Assembly: GCF_032854445.1 (NCBI RefSeq)
Contig: NC_088303.1
Span: forward strand, 26,019,265 to 26,083,264
DNA from: Liolophura sinensis
Taxonomy: Eukaryota; Mollusca; Polyplacophora; Chitonida; Chitonidae
DNA: 64,000 bases
Direction: 5' to 3'
Part shown: positions 12,876 through 24,437 of the stretch, one piece after another
Position numbering within the stretch: the first letter of the stretch is position 1
Layout of the letters: every line of letters begins with the position of its first letter
Program-made: the position numbers and the translations under genes
The notes under the pieces: model-generated
The model's database searches: none
What the model saw: the letters and a program-made list of their open reading frames with translations, nothing else
What the model was told of the DNA's origin: nothing

Positions 12876-15800
12876 ATGTTTGGGAGATGCTGTGAAGGCC
12901 ATTTCGCTCTGTCATGCCGGACAGAATGTTTGGGAGATGCTGTGAAGACCATTTCTGTCACACTGGGGTGACTGGGAGATGCTGTGAAGACCATTTCTGT
13001 CACACTGGGGTGACTGGGAGATGCTGTGAAGACCATTTCTGTCATGGTGGGGAGAATGTTTGGGTGATGCTGTGAACACAATTTCTGTCACACTGGAGTG
13101 ACTGTTAGGGAGATGCTGTGAAGACCATTTCTGTTAAATTGGGCAGATTGTTTGGGAGATGCTGTGAAGACCATTTCTGTCATGCTGGAGTGACTGTTTG
13201 GGAGATGCTGTGAAGACCATTTCTCTCATACTGGAGTGACTGTTTGGGAGATGCTGTGAAGACCATTTCTCTCATACTGGGGAGGATGTTTGGGAGATGC
13301 TGTGAAGACCAATTCTGTCATGCTGGAGTGACTGTTAGGGAGATGCTGTGAACACAATTTCTGTCACACTGGAGTGACTGTTAGGGAGATGCTGTGAAGA
13401 CCATTTCTTTTAAATTGGGCAGATTGTTTGGGAGATGCTGTGAAGACCATTTCTGTCATGCTGGAGTGACTGTTTGGGAGATGCTGTGTAGACCATTTCT
13501 CTCATACTGGAGTGACTGTTTGGGAGATGCTGTGAAGACCATTTCTCTCATACTGGGGAGGATGTTTGGGAGATGCTGTGAAGACCAATTCTGTCATGCT
13601 GGAGTGACTGTTAGGGAGATGCTGTGAAGACCATTTCTCTCATACTGGGGTGACTGGGAGATGCTGTGAAGACCATTTCTGTCATGCTGGGGTGACTGGG
13701 AGATGCTGTGAAGACCATTTCTGTCATGCTGGGGAGAATGTTTGGGTGATGCTGTGAACACAATTTCTGTCACACTGGAGTGACTGTTAGGGAGATGCTG
13801 TAAAGACCATTTCTGTTAAATTGGGCAGATTGTTTGGGAGATGCTGTGAAGACCATTTCTGTCATGCTGGAGTGACTGTTTGGGAGATGCTGTGAAGACC
13901 ATTTCTCTCATACTGGGGAGGATGTTTGGGAGATGCTGTGAAGACCAATTCTGTCATGCTGGATTGACTGTTTGGGAGATGCTGTGAAGACCATTTCTGT
14001 TAAATTGGGCAGATCGTTTGGGAGATGCTGTGAAGACCATTTCTGTCATACTGGAGTGACTGTTTGGGAGATGCTGTGAAGACCATTGCTGTCATGCTGG
14101 ATTGACTGTTTGGGAGATGCTGTGAAGACCATTTCTCTCATAGTGGAGTGACTGTTAGGGAGATGCTGTGAAGACCATTTCTGTCATGCTGGAGTGACTG
14201 TTTGGGAGATGCTGTGAAGACCATTTCTCTCATACTGGGCAGGATGTTTGGGAGATGCTGTGAAGACCATTTCTCTCATACTGGGATGGATGTTTGGGTG
14301 ATGCTGTGAACACAATTTCTGTCATACTAGACTGACAGTTAGGGAGATGCTGTCATTGTCATACAATTCTGTCATACTGGGATGGATGTTTGGGTGATGC
14401 TGTGAACACAATTTCTGTCACACTGGACTGACTGTTGGGGAGATGCCGTGAAGAACATTTCTGTTAAATTGGGCAGATTGTTTGGGAGATGCTGTGAAGA
14501 CCATTTCTGTCATACTGGAGTGACTGTTTGGGAGATGCTGTGAAGACCATTTCTGTCATGCTGGAGTGACTGTTTGGGAGATGCTGTGAAGACCATTTCT
14601 ATCATGCTGGAGTGACTGTTTGGGAGATGCTGTGAAGACCATTTCTCTCATACTGGGATGGATGTTTGGGAGATGCTGTGAAGACCAATTCTGTCATGCT
14701 GGGGAGAATGTTTGGGTGATGCTGTGAACACAATTTCTGTCACACTGGAGTGACTGTTTGGGAGATGCTGTGAAGACCATTTCTGTGAAATTGGGCAGAA
14801 TGTTTGGAGATGCTGTGAAGACCATTTCTATCATGCTGGAGTGACTGTTTGGGAGATGCTGTGAAGACCATTTCTCTCATAGTGGAGTGACTGTTTGGAA
14901 GATGCTGTGAAGACCATTTCTGTCATGCTGGATTGACTGTTTGGGAGATGCTGTGAAGACCATTTCTCAAATACTGGGGAGAATGTTTGGATGATGCTGT
15001 GAAGATCATTTCTGTCATGCTGGAGTGACTGTTTGGGAGATGCTGTGAAGACCATTTCTCTCATACTGGGGAGGATGTTTGGGAGATGCTGTGAAGACCA
15101 TTTCTCTCATACTGGGATGGATGTTTGGGTGATGCTGTGAAAACAATTTCTGTCACACTAGACTGACAGTTAGGGAGATGCTGTCATTGTCATACAATTC
15201 TGTCATACTGGGATGGATGTTTGGGTGATGCTGTGAACACAATTTCTGTCACACTGGACTGACAGTTAGGGAGATGCTGTGAAGACCATTTCTGTTAAAT
15301 TGGGCAGAATGTTTGGAGATGCTGTGAAGACAATTTTTCTCATACTGGGGTGGATGTTTGGGAGATGCTGTGAAGACCATTTCTCTCATAGTGGAGTGAC
15401 TGTTTGGGAGATGCTGTGAAGACCATTTCTCTCATACTGGGGTGGATGTTTGGGAGATGCTGTGAAGACCAATTCTGTCATACTGGGGTGGATGTTTGGG
15501 AGATGCTGTGAAGACCATTTCTGTCATGCTGGAGTGACTGTTTGGGAGATGCTGTGAAGACCATTTCTCTCATACTGGGGTGGATGTTTGGGAGATGCTG
15601 TGAAGACCAATTCTGTCATACTGGGGTGGATGTTTGGGAGATGCTGTGAAGACCATTTCTGTCATGCTGGAGTGACTGTTTGGGAGAGGCTGTGAAGACC
15701 ATTTCTGTCATACTGGAGTGACTGTTTGGGAGATACTGTGAAGACCATTTCTGTCATGCTGGAGTGACTGGGAGATGCTGTGAAGACCAATTCTGTCATA

Positions 15801-18800
15801 CTGGAGTGACTGTTTGGGAGATACTGTGAAGACCATTTCTGTCATGCTGGAGTGACTCTTTGGGAGATGCTGTGAAGACATACTGGGGTGGATGTTTGGG
15901 TAATGCTGTGAAGACCATTTCTGTCATGCTGGATTGACTGTTTGGGTGATGCTGTGAAGACCATTTCTGTCATGCTGGAGTGACTGGGAGATGCTGTGAA
16001 GACCAATTCTGTCATACTGGAGTGGACTGTTTGGGAGATACTGGAAGGACCATTTCTGTCATGCTGGAGTGACTGTTTGGGAGATGCTGTGAAGACCATT
16101 TCTCTCATACTGGGGTGGATGTTTGGGTAATGCTGTGAAGACCATTTCTGTCATGCTGGATTGACTGTTTGGGAGATGCTGTGAAGACCATTTCTATCAT
16201 GCTGGATTGACTGTTTGGGAGATGCTGTGAAGACCATTTCTGTCATGCTGGAGTGAATGTTTGGGAGATGCTGTGAAGACCATTTCTCTCATACTGGGGT
16301 GGATGTTTGGGTAATGCTGTGAAGACCATTTCTGTCATGCTGGATTGACTGTTTGGGAGATGCTGTGAAGACCATTTCTATCGTGCTGGATTGACTGTTT
16401 GGGAGATGCTGTGAAGACCATTTCTGTCATGCTGGAGTGACTGTTTGGGAGATGCTGTGAAGACCATTTCTGTCATGCTGGATTGACTGTTTGGGAGATA
16501 CTGTGAAGACCATTTCTGTCATGCTGGATTGACAGTTTGGGAGATGCTGTGAAGACCATTTCTCTCATACTGGGGTGGATGCTTGGGAGATGCTGAGAAG
16601 ACCGTTTCTGTCATGCTGGAGTGACTGTTAGGGAGATGCTGTGAAGACCATTTCTCTCATAGTGGAGTGACTGTTTGGAAGATGCTGTGAAGACCATTTC
16701 TCTCATGCTGGATTGACTGTTTGGGAGATGCTGTGAAGACCATTTCTCAAATACTGGGAGAATGTTTGGATGATGCTGTGAAGATCATTTCTGTCATGCT
16801 GGAGTGACTGTTTGGGAGATGCTGTGAAGACCATTTCTCTCATACTGGGGAGGATGTTTGGGAGATGCTGTGAAGACCATTTCTCTCATACTGGGATGGA
16901 TGTTTGGGTGATGCTGTGAAGACAATTTCTGTCACACTAGACTGACAGTTAGGGAGATGCTGTCATTGTCATACAATTCTGTCATACTGGGATGGATGTT
17001 TGGGTGATGCTGTGAACACAATTTCTGTCACACTGGACTGACAGTTAGGGAGATGCTGTGGAGACCAGTTCTGTTAAATTGGGCAGAATGTTTGGGAGAT
17101 GCTGTGAAGACAATTTCTCTCATACTGGGGTGGATGTTTGGGAGATGCTGTGAAGACCATTTCTGTCATGCTGGAGTGACTGTTTGGGAGATGCTGTGAA
17201 GACCATTTCTCTCATACTGGGGTGGATGTTTGGGAGATGCTGTGAAGACCAATTCTGTCATACTGGGGTGGATGTTTGGGAGATACTGTGAAGACCATTT
17301 CTGTCATACTGGAGTGACTGTTTGGGAGATGCTGTGAAGACCATTTCTGTCATACTGGATTGACTGTTTGGGAGATGCTGTGAAGACCATTTCTGTCATA
17401 GTGGAGTGACTGTTTGGGAGAGGCTGTGAAGACCATTTCTCTCATAGTGGAGTGACTGTTTGGGAGAGGCTGTGAAGACCATTTCTCTTATAGTGGAGTG
17501 ACTGGGAGAGGCTGTGAAGACCATTTCTGTCATACTGGAGTGACTGTTTGGGAGATACTGTGAAGACCATTTCTGTCATGCTGGATTGACAGTTTGGGAG
17601 ATGCTGTGAAGACCATTTCTCTCATACTGGGGTGGATGCTTGGGAGATGCTGAGAAGACCGTTTCTGTCATGCTGGAGTGACTGTTAGGGAGATGCTGTG
17701 AAGACCATTTCTCTCATACTGGGGTGGATGTTTGGGAGATACTGTGAAGACCAATTCTGTCATACTGGGGTGGATGTTTGGGTGATGCTGTGAACACAAT
17801 TTCTGTCACACTGGAGTGACTGTTAGGGAGATGCTGTGAAGACCGTTTCTGTTAAATTGGGCAGATTGTTTGGGAGATGCTGTGAAGAGCATTTCTCTCA
17901 TACTGGAGTGACTGTTTGGAAGATGCTGTGAAGACCATTTCTGTCATGCTGGATTGACTGTTTGGGAGATGCTGTGAAGACCATTTCTCAAATACTGGGG
18001 AGAATGTTTGGATGATGCTGTGAAGATCATTTCTGTCATGCTGGAGTGACTGTTTGGGAGATGCTGTGAAGACCATTTCTCTCATACTGGGGAGGATGTT
18101 TGGGAGATGCTGTGAAGACCATTTCTCTCATACTGGGATGGATGTTTGGGTGATGCTGTGAAGACAATTTCTGTCACACTAGACTGACAGTTAGGGAGAT
18201 GCTGTCATTGTCATACAATTCTGTCATACTGGGATGGATGTTTGGGTGATGCTGTGAACACAATTTCTGTCACACTGGACTGACAGTTAGGGAGATGCTG
18301 TGAAGACCATTTCTGTTAAATTGGGCAGAATGTTTGGGAGATGCTGTGAAGACAATTTCTCTCATACTGGAGTGAATGTTTGGGAGATGCTGTGAAGACC
18401 ATTTCTGTCATGCTCGAGTGACTGTTTGGGAGATGCTGTGAAGACCATTTCTCTCATACTGGGGTGGATGTTTGGGAGATGCTGTGAAGACCAATTCTGT
18501 CATACTGGGGTGGATGTTTGGGAGATGCTGTGAAGACCATTTCTGTCATGCTGGAGTGACTGTTTGGGAGATGCTGTGAAGACCATTTCTGTCATACTGG
18601 AGTGACTGTTTGGGAGATACTGTGAAGACCATTTCTGTCATACTGGAGTGACTGGGAGATGCTGTGAAGACCAATTCTGTCATACTGGAGTGACTGTTTG
18701 GGAGATACTGTGAAGACCATTTCTGTCATGCTGGATTGACTGTTTGGGAGATGCTGTGAAGACATACTGGGGTGGATGTTTGGGTAATGCTGTGAAGACC

Positions 18801-19880
18801 ATTTCTGTCATGCTGGATTGACTGTTTGGGTGATGCTGTGAAGACCATTTATGTCATGCTGGAGTGACTGGGAGATGCTGTGAAGACCAATTCTGTCATA
18901 CTGGAGTGACTGTTTGGGAGATACTGTGAAGACCATTTCTGTCATGCTGGAGTGACTGTTTGGGAGATGCTGTGAAGACCATTTCTCTCATACTGGGGTG
19001 GATGTTTGGGTAATGCTGTGAAGACCATTTCTGTCATGCTGGATTGACTGTTTGGGAGATGCTGTGAAGACCATTTCTATCATGCTGGATTGACTGTTTG
19101 GGAGATGCTGTGAAGACCATTTCTGTCATGCTGGAGTGACTGTTTGGGAGATGCTGTGAAGACCATTTCTGTCATGCTGGATTGACTGTTTGGGAGATAC
19201 TGTGAAGACCATTTCTGTCATGCTGGATTGACAGTTTGGGAGATGCTGTGAAGACCATTTCTCTCATACTGGGGTGGATGCTTGGGAGATGCTGAGAAGA
19301 CCGTTTCTGTCATGCTGGAGTGACTGTTAGGGAGATGCTGTGAAGACCATTTCTCTCATACTGGGGTGGATGTTTGGGAGATACTGTGAAGACCATTTCT
19401 CTCATACTGGAGTGACTGGGAGATACTGTGAGGACCATTTCTGTCATACTGGAGTGACTGGGAGAAGCTGTGAAGACCATTTCTCTCATACTGGAGTGAC
19501 TGTTTGGGAGATGCTGTGAAGACCATTTCTGTCATACTGGAGTGACTGGGAGATGCTGTGAAGAACATCTCTCTCATACTGAGGTGGATGTTTGGAAGAT
19601 ACTGTGAAGACCATGTCTCTCATACTGGAGTGCTGGGAGATACTGTGAAGATCATTTCTGACATGCTGGAGTGACTTTGGGAGATACTGTGAAGACCATT
19701 TCTCTCATACTGGGGTGGATGTTTGGGAGATACTGTGAAGACCATTTCTCTTATACTGGGGTGGATGTTTTGGAGATGCTGTACATGTCATTTCTGTCAT
19801 GTTGGGCAGAGTGTTTGGGAGATGCTGTAGAGGTCATTTCTGTCATACTGGGCTCAATGTTTGGGGAATGCTATACAGAT
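12876..19880 (+). repeat. 46-bp satellite with higher-order block duplications
   Basis: About 7 kb, on the order of 150 units. The consensus contains 'gtttgggagatgctgtgaag', 'accatttctgtcatgctgg' and 'agtgact'. Variants lack 'tttg' (42 bp) or carry 'gttaggg', 'ctctcatactgggg' or 'gttaaattgggcag'. Diagnostic variants recur at fixed spacing. 'tgtcattgtcatacaat' occurs at 14351, 15182, 16961 and 18203. 'ctcaaatactgg' occurs at 14966, 16746 and 17987. The shared spacings of ~1780 and ~1241 bp show duplication of whole blocks. Short open frames inside are by-products: 46 is not divisible by three. Confidence 0.97.
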
Positions 19881-19906
19881 AATTTCTATACAACTGGAAA
19901 GAATGG

Positions 19907-21092
19907 GGGAATTGCTGTACATATCATTTCTGTTAGGCTGGGCAGAATGGGGGAATTGCTGTACATATCATTTCTGTTAGGCTGGGCAGAATGGGGGAAT
20001 TGCTGTACATATCATTTCTGTTAGGCTAGGCAGAATGGGGGAATTGCTGTACATATCATTTCTGTTAGGCTGGGCAGAATGGGGGAATTGCTGTACATAT
20101 CATTTCTGTTAGGCTGGGCAGAATGGGGGAATTGCTGTACATATCATTTCTGTTAGGCTGGGCAGAATGGGGGAATTGCTGTACGTATCATTTCTGTTAG
20201 GCTGGGCAGAATGGGGGAATTGCTGTACGTATCATTTCTGTTAGGCTAGGCAGAATGGGGGAATTGCTGTACATATCATTTCTGTTAGGCTGGGCAGAAT
20301 GGAGGAATTGCTGTACATATCATTTCTGTTAGGCTGGGCAGAATGGGGGAATTGCTGTACATATCATTTCTGTTAGGCTGGGCAGAATGGGGGAATTGCT
20401 GTACATATCATTTCTGTTAGGCTGGGCAGAATGGGGGAATTGCTGTACATATCATTTCTGTTAGGCTGGGCAGAATGGGGGAATTGCTGTACATATCATT
20501 TCTGTTAGGCTGGGCAGAATGGGGGAATTGCTGTACATATCATTTCTGTTAGGCTGGGAAGAATGGGGGAATTGCTGTACATATCATTTCTGTTAGGCTA
20601 GGCAGAATGGGGGAATTGCTGTACATATCATTTCTGTTAGGCTAGGCAGAATGGGGGAATTGCTGTACATATCATTTCTGTTAGGCTGGGCAGAATGGAG
20701 GAATTGCTGTACATATCATTTCTGTTAGGCTGGGCAGAATGGGGGAATTGCTGTACATATCATTTCTGTTAGGCTGGGCAGAATGGGGGAATTGCTGTAC
20801 ATATCATTTCTGTTAGGCTGGGCAGAATGGGGGAATTGCTGTACATATCATTTCTGTTAGGCTGGGCAGAATGGGGGAATTGCTGTACATATCATTTCTG
20901 TTAGGCTAGGCAGAATGGGGGAATTGCTGTACATATCATTTCTGTTAGGCTGGGCAGAATGGGGGAATTGCTGTACATATCATTTCTGTTAGGCTGGGAA
21001 GAATGGGGGAATTGCTGTACATATCATTTCTGTTAGGCTAGGCAGAATGGGGGAATTGCTGTACATATCATTTCTGTTAGGCTAGGCAGAAT
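19907..21092 (+). repeat. Homogeneous 44-bp satellite derivative
   Basis: About 27 nearly identical copies of a 44-bp unit containing 'gggggaattgctgtacatat', 'catttctgttaggctgg' and 'gcagaat'. Differences are mostly single bases (ggg/agg, acat/acgt, ctgg/ctagg). The core 'tgctgt....catttctgt' matches the neighbouring 46-bp unit. Intermediate forms lie at 19780-19906, and decayed units at 21093-21200 and about 21415-21510, so this is a young expansion inside an older satellite. Confidence 0.97.
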
Positions 21093-21200
21093 GTTTAGGA
21101 GAATGCTGTGCATATCTGTCATACTGAACAGAATGTTTGGGAGGTGCTATACAGGTCATTTCTGACACGAGGGTAGGATGTTTGGAAAATGTTGCAAACA

Positions 21201-21687
21201 TTGTGATTTGTTGGTAGAGATTACCCATAATTGGAAATGGGGATTGAGGGTAAGGGAAATGGGTTGTTATGTGTATGCCAGAAATGTATATATTTTTAGA
21301 AACTTACCATCACATGCCATGGGTCAACTACATCTAAATTTGTGAGACTGATTATGGCTTACCACAGAAAATATTCATACACGCCCCAGATGTTGTCAAG
21401 GTCATGTCTGCCCTGATGGGCAGAATGTATATGGATATGTTGTACTGATCACTTCTGTCATCCTGGGTATAGAACTGCTATGTTATATACAGCTTGTTTC
21501 TGTCATGCTCGACAAACTGTTACGCTTTTACTGTACAGAACATTTCCATGATTCTATGTGGAAAATTTTAGTGCAGATCACTGATCTTGAAACATATCTT
21601 TAAAACTCACAACCATCTTTAGTAAGGTACAAAAATATTTTATTTCATGTAAAGGTAGAGTGTACATATACATTCCACTTATTTTGT
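21201..21687 (+). other. Decayed satellite flank next to the B3GALT6 stop
   Basis: No gene is seen. Degenerate satellite words ('gggcagaatgtat', 'cttctgtcatcctggg', 'tttctgtcatgctcg') persist to about 21510. They are followed by AT-rich DNA that must hold the B3GALT6 3' UTR; its polyadenylation site was not assigned. Confidence 0.6.
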
Positions 21688-22728
21688 TTAGGGAATTGTC
21701 GAGTCATTTCTGATACAACACAAGCTTGGTGGAGCATTCCAGTTATACTGATAAGATAAATGTTTTCTCTCCTCTTTTCGACACAAAACCCCAATGTCTT
21801 TCAAGGTGTTAAATTTTTCTCTCATGTTAGCAGGTGATTGTTTATGCAAAACAATGTACTTATTATTACATCCTCTGGATTCAAATTCGGTGTCAAACCT
21901 TGGGTCATGAACTCTTAGAATATCCAGTGGGCCCAACCATGCCCCCACAGAAACATCCTCACTGTTAAACTGTTGTAAGAATTTTGAGTTTATGGTTATG
22001 TAATGGACCAAGTCTGCTGATAAGACGTACCCACCTCCACGAGCATATGGTAGATATCTATCACACAACACCCAGTCTTTTTCTTTCCATTTTCCGGAGT
22101 GTTTTACCCGAGCAGCACCATTAAAAAAGCCCCAATAAAGTCTTTCTTTAGGCTGAAAGCGGAGCTCCTCCAGGAATGTATCCAAACGAACAAAGCTATC
22201 ATCATCGACTTTTAACAAAAACTGAAAATCAACATTTTTATCTACCCACTGGAAGCTCTCTACAACTTTTGCTGTAAGCCCACCATAAGACTCTTCTACA
22301 TTTTTCAAGAGCAGCAAATCATTATGTACAGAGTTCTCTCTTTCAACACCACGCAGATCATTTTTGTTTAATTTTTTAATTCCGATCAGAAATTTGACCA
22401 TCACATCTTCGGGCATGTTGCTCAGCCAAGTCTCTCTGATAACGTCTCTTCTTTCCAAATTCTGTGGCCCTGACAGAACCATGATGATGACGGATGCTGC
22501 CTGAGACTTTTTGGCAGCAAAAATATGCTTTTTCCAGTAGGAATGACTTTTGACGAGTTCCAGATCCTCCTGGAAAATTCCATACGTCTTGTCCTCACAA
22601 GGCATGTTACAAAATGTCAAATACATCATAACACTGAAGCACAGAAAAATCCCACCAATCAAAATTGTTCCCGCATACTTGTTGAGACGGCGGTCAACTC
22701 CTGGGGGGAATCTCCCAGAATGCACCAT
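21688..22728 (-). CDS. B3GALT6: B3GALT6, beta-1,3-galactosyltransferase 6 (GAG linker GalT-II)
   Basis: This GT31-family Golgi enzyme adds the second galactose of the glycosaminoglycan-protein linker. It is one uninterrupted 346-codon exon; human B3GALT6 is also single-exon and 329 aa. It is a type II membrane protein with a short basic cytosolic tail and a signal anchor at about residues 19-41 (ILIGGIFLCFSVMMYLTF). The catalytic domain follows, with RRDVIRETWL, NDLLLL, YGGLTAKV, the metal-binding LKVDDDSF, RLYWGFFNG, CDRYLPYARGGGYVLSADL, SEDVSVGAWL and HDPRFDTEFESRGC. The C-terminal YNWNAPPSLCC matches the GalT-II type rather than other B3GALTs. An in-frame TAG four codons upstream of the Met fixes the start. 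It is divergent from UBE2J2. Confidence 0.96.
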   Translation of the reverse strand: MVHSGRFPPGVDRRLNKYAGTILIGGIFLCFSVMMYLTFCNMPCEDKTYGIFQEDLELVKSHSYWKKHIFAAKKSQAASVIIMVLSGPQNLERRDVIRETWLSNMPEDVMVKFLIGIKKLNKNDLRGVERENSVHNDLLLLKNVEESYGGLTAKVVESFQWVDKNVDFQFLLKVDDDSFVRLDTFLEELRFQPKERLYWGFFNGAARVKHSGKWKEKDWVLCDRYLPYARGGGYVLSADLVHYITINSKFLQQFNSEDVSVGAWLGPLDILRVHDPRFDTEFESRGCNNKYIVLHKQSPANMREKFNTLKDIGVLCRKEERKHLSYQYNWNAPPSLCCIRNDSTIP

Positions 22729-24437
22729 TTCTATTATGTCCTAAGAGTCTCCTCGCCATCAAAGCATGTTCGTGCACTTGGTTTCACAGTTCTTTGCATA
22801 GTAGGCCTAATAAATGCAGTTCTGAAACACAAATGGTGGAATATACTTACAGGTATTATTAACACATTTTGGTAAGGTTTTTCTGTTAAGAATGACAAAT
22901 GACACATCATACTGGCCATAACTTGTACTTTACTTTGCAAGTCATTTGACATTCAGGGCAAAAACAAAAACCCACTAACGAGCAGTAGGCTATATGCGAG
23001 ATCAAAGATCAGTAAAAACTGTTCACAAGTATAGTGGGATTGTTTGTTTGTTTTTTTTTGTTTGTTTTTTTTAGAATTTTCTCAACCCAGTAAAACGCAT
23101 TTGAAACTCTGGATTCTATGGTGGCCATACTGAGACCAGTGACATCATTATGGTGGGAGGAAACCGCGCAAAGTTAAGCTAGGGGAAAACACAAGTGCGT
23201 GCTGTTCTAGCAGTAGGCCTACTGTAAAGTATCACGACGTGCATCGTGGATTAATTTTTTTTTTTCTTTATTTCTCCTATGTCATTTTCACGCAAAACTG
23301 TAGCCTGAAACTCATGGGTTCTACGCATAGCTTTTGTAGCGTTTTAGCAACTTCTTACCATGGCACCATTTTCATCACACAAAGTTGCAGCACACCACCT
23401 TCCTGCCAACCCGTAACTTCAGAACTCCATGTTTACAACATAACTGGTGACGTCACGACAAATCGTGCACGGAAGTGGAACACAGGTACTTTCTGGACGT
23501 GTGTCAACTAAGACTGTCAAATTTAAGACGTAAGCGACAGAGAAAGGAGTAATCAGGTATGCGTTTGTACTGATTGTTTTGTAAACCATTCAATATTTGG
23601 GTGTACCTTTATGTAGAGGGATGGACAGAGAAATTTTTCAAAATTGGGTTTGGTTGCAGGATGGTATTTTGTAACTTACAACAACAACAACTTGATCTGT
23701 GTTGAAGTCTTTTTTAAAACTCCATAAGCCGGTGTAAAGCTGAAAGTGCGTCCCCGCACCGTTCAATTTAGGCCAGTCGTTTCTACATCTGTGCTCTGCA
23801 TGAAACATAAATACTGGGAAAGCCCACTACCTAATCATATTTACCTCACATCGCCGCTGTTCCCAAAAAGAAACGAAACACTTCCCACTCACTCACCTGG
23901 ACAGATCACCAGCCACCATGTTGTCATCATCACGATTCATGAATCACCATATTCTGCGTGATTGTCATTTTTGCAGTTGATGCATTCTGTACTGTGAACG
24001 GAAGCTGATTTTTGTAAATGGCAACATGGTGGCCAGTGACCTGTTCAAGCGAGCGGGTAGGATGTATTTCTTTTCTGTTCAGGTGCAGCAGCGATGTGGG
24101 GAAAATATGATTTGGTAGCAGGCTTCCCCAGAGTTTCTGCTTCATGTGGAACACAGTTGCAATGAACCCTGGCCTATATTGAACAGTGCTTGGACAAACT
24201 TTCAGCTTTGAACTGGATAGCATTTGGGACGATGGTACATACGTTAGTTCAGTAACTGCTAGAGTATTTGTGGATAGCTGTCTACCTGTTGACAAGAACT
24301 GCATGCACTTTTAAGTTTCACAGAAGTACAGCATTGAACACCAATCAGTAAAATGAATCGAATAATTTTGATTAGTTGTTAGGCAACGGTTTAATAAAAC
24401 TACATGATAATTTATATTTTGTTCATTAAGATTAAAG
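22729..24437. promoter_or_regulatory. Head-to-head B3GALT6/UBE2J2 intergenic region
   Basis: 1.7 kb separates the two divergent starts. A perfect CRE palindrome TGACGTCA lies at 23448-23455 and an ETS-type CGGAAGTG at 23470-23477. A plausible untranslated first exon of UBE2J2 could end at the donor 'taatcag|gtatgcg' near 23556 and splice to 'cattaag' just before the ATG. That exon is inference. The segment 23040-23180 resembles 30435-30540 (a dispersed repeat). Nothing coding was found. Confidence 0.6.
23448..23455. promoter_or_regulatory. Consensus CRE (TGACGTCA)
   Basis: Full palindromic CREB/ATF site, 15 bases before an ETS-type CGGAAGTG, about 990 bp upstream of the UBE2J2 ATG and near the likely transcription start. 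UBE2J2 works in ER-associated degradation and ATF-family factors drive ER-stress genes, so a stress link is reasonable but not shown. Confidence 0.6.

Noticed and set aside
12845..20024. Open frames of 70-117 codons on both strands in the satellite (repeats of VFTASP, HSISQT, GRCCED)
   Set aside because: They follow the repeat register. The unit is 46 or 44 bp, so the frame rotates every unit, and there is no start context or homology.
12876..21092. Centromere
   Set aside because: Flanked closely by ordinary genes, only 8 kb long, and no CENP-B-box-like word was seen.
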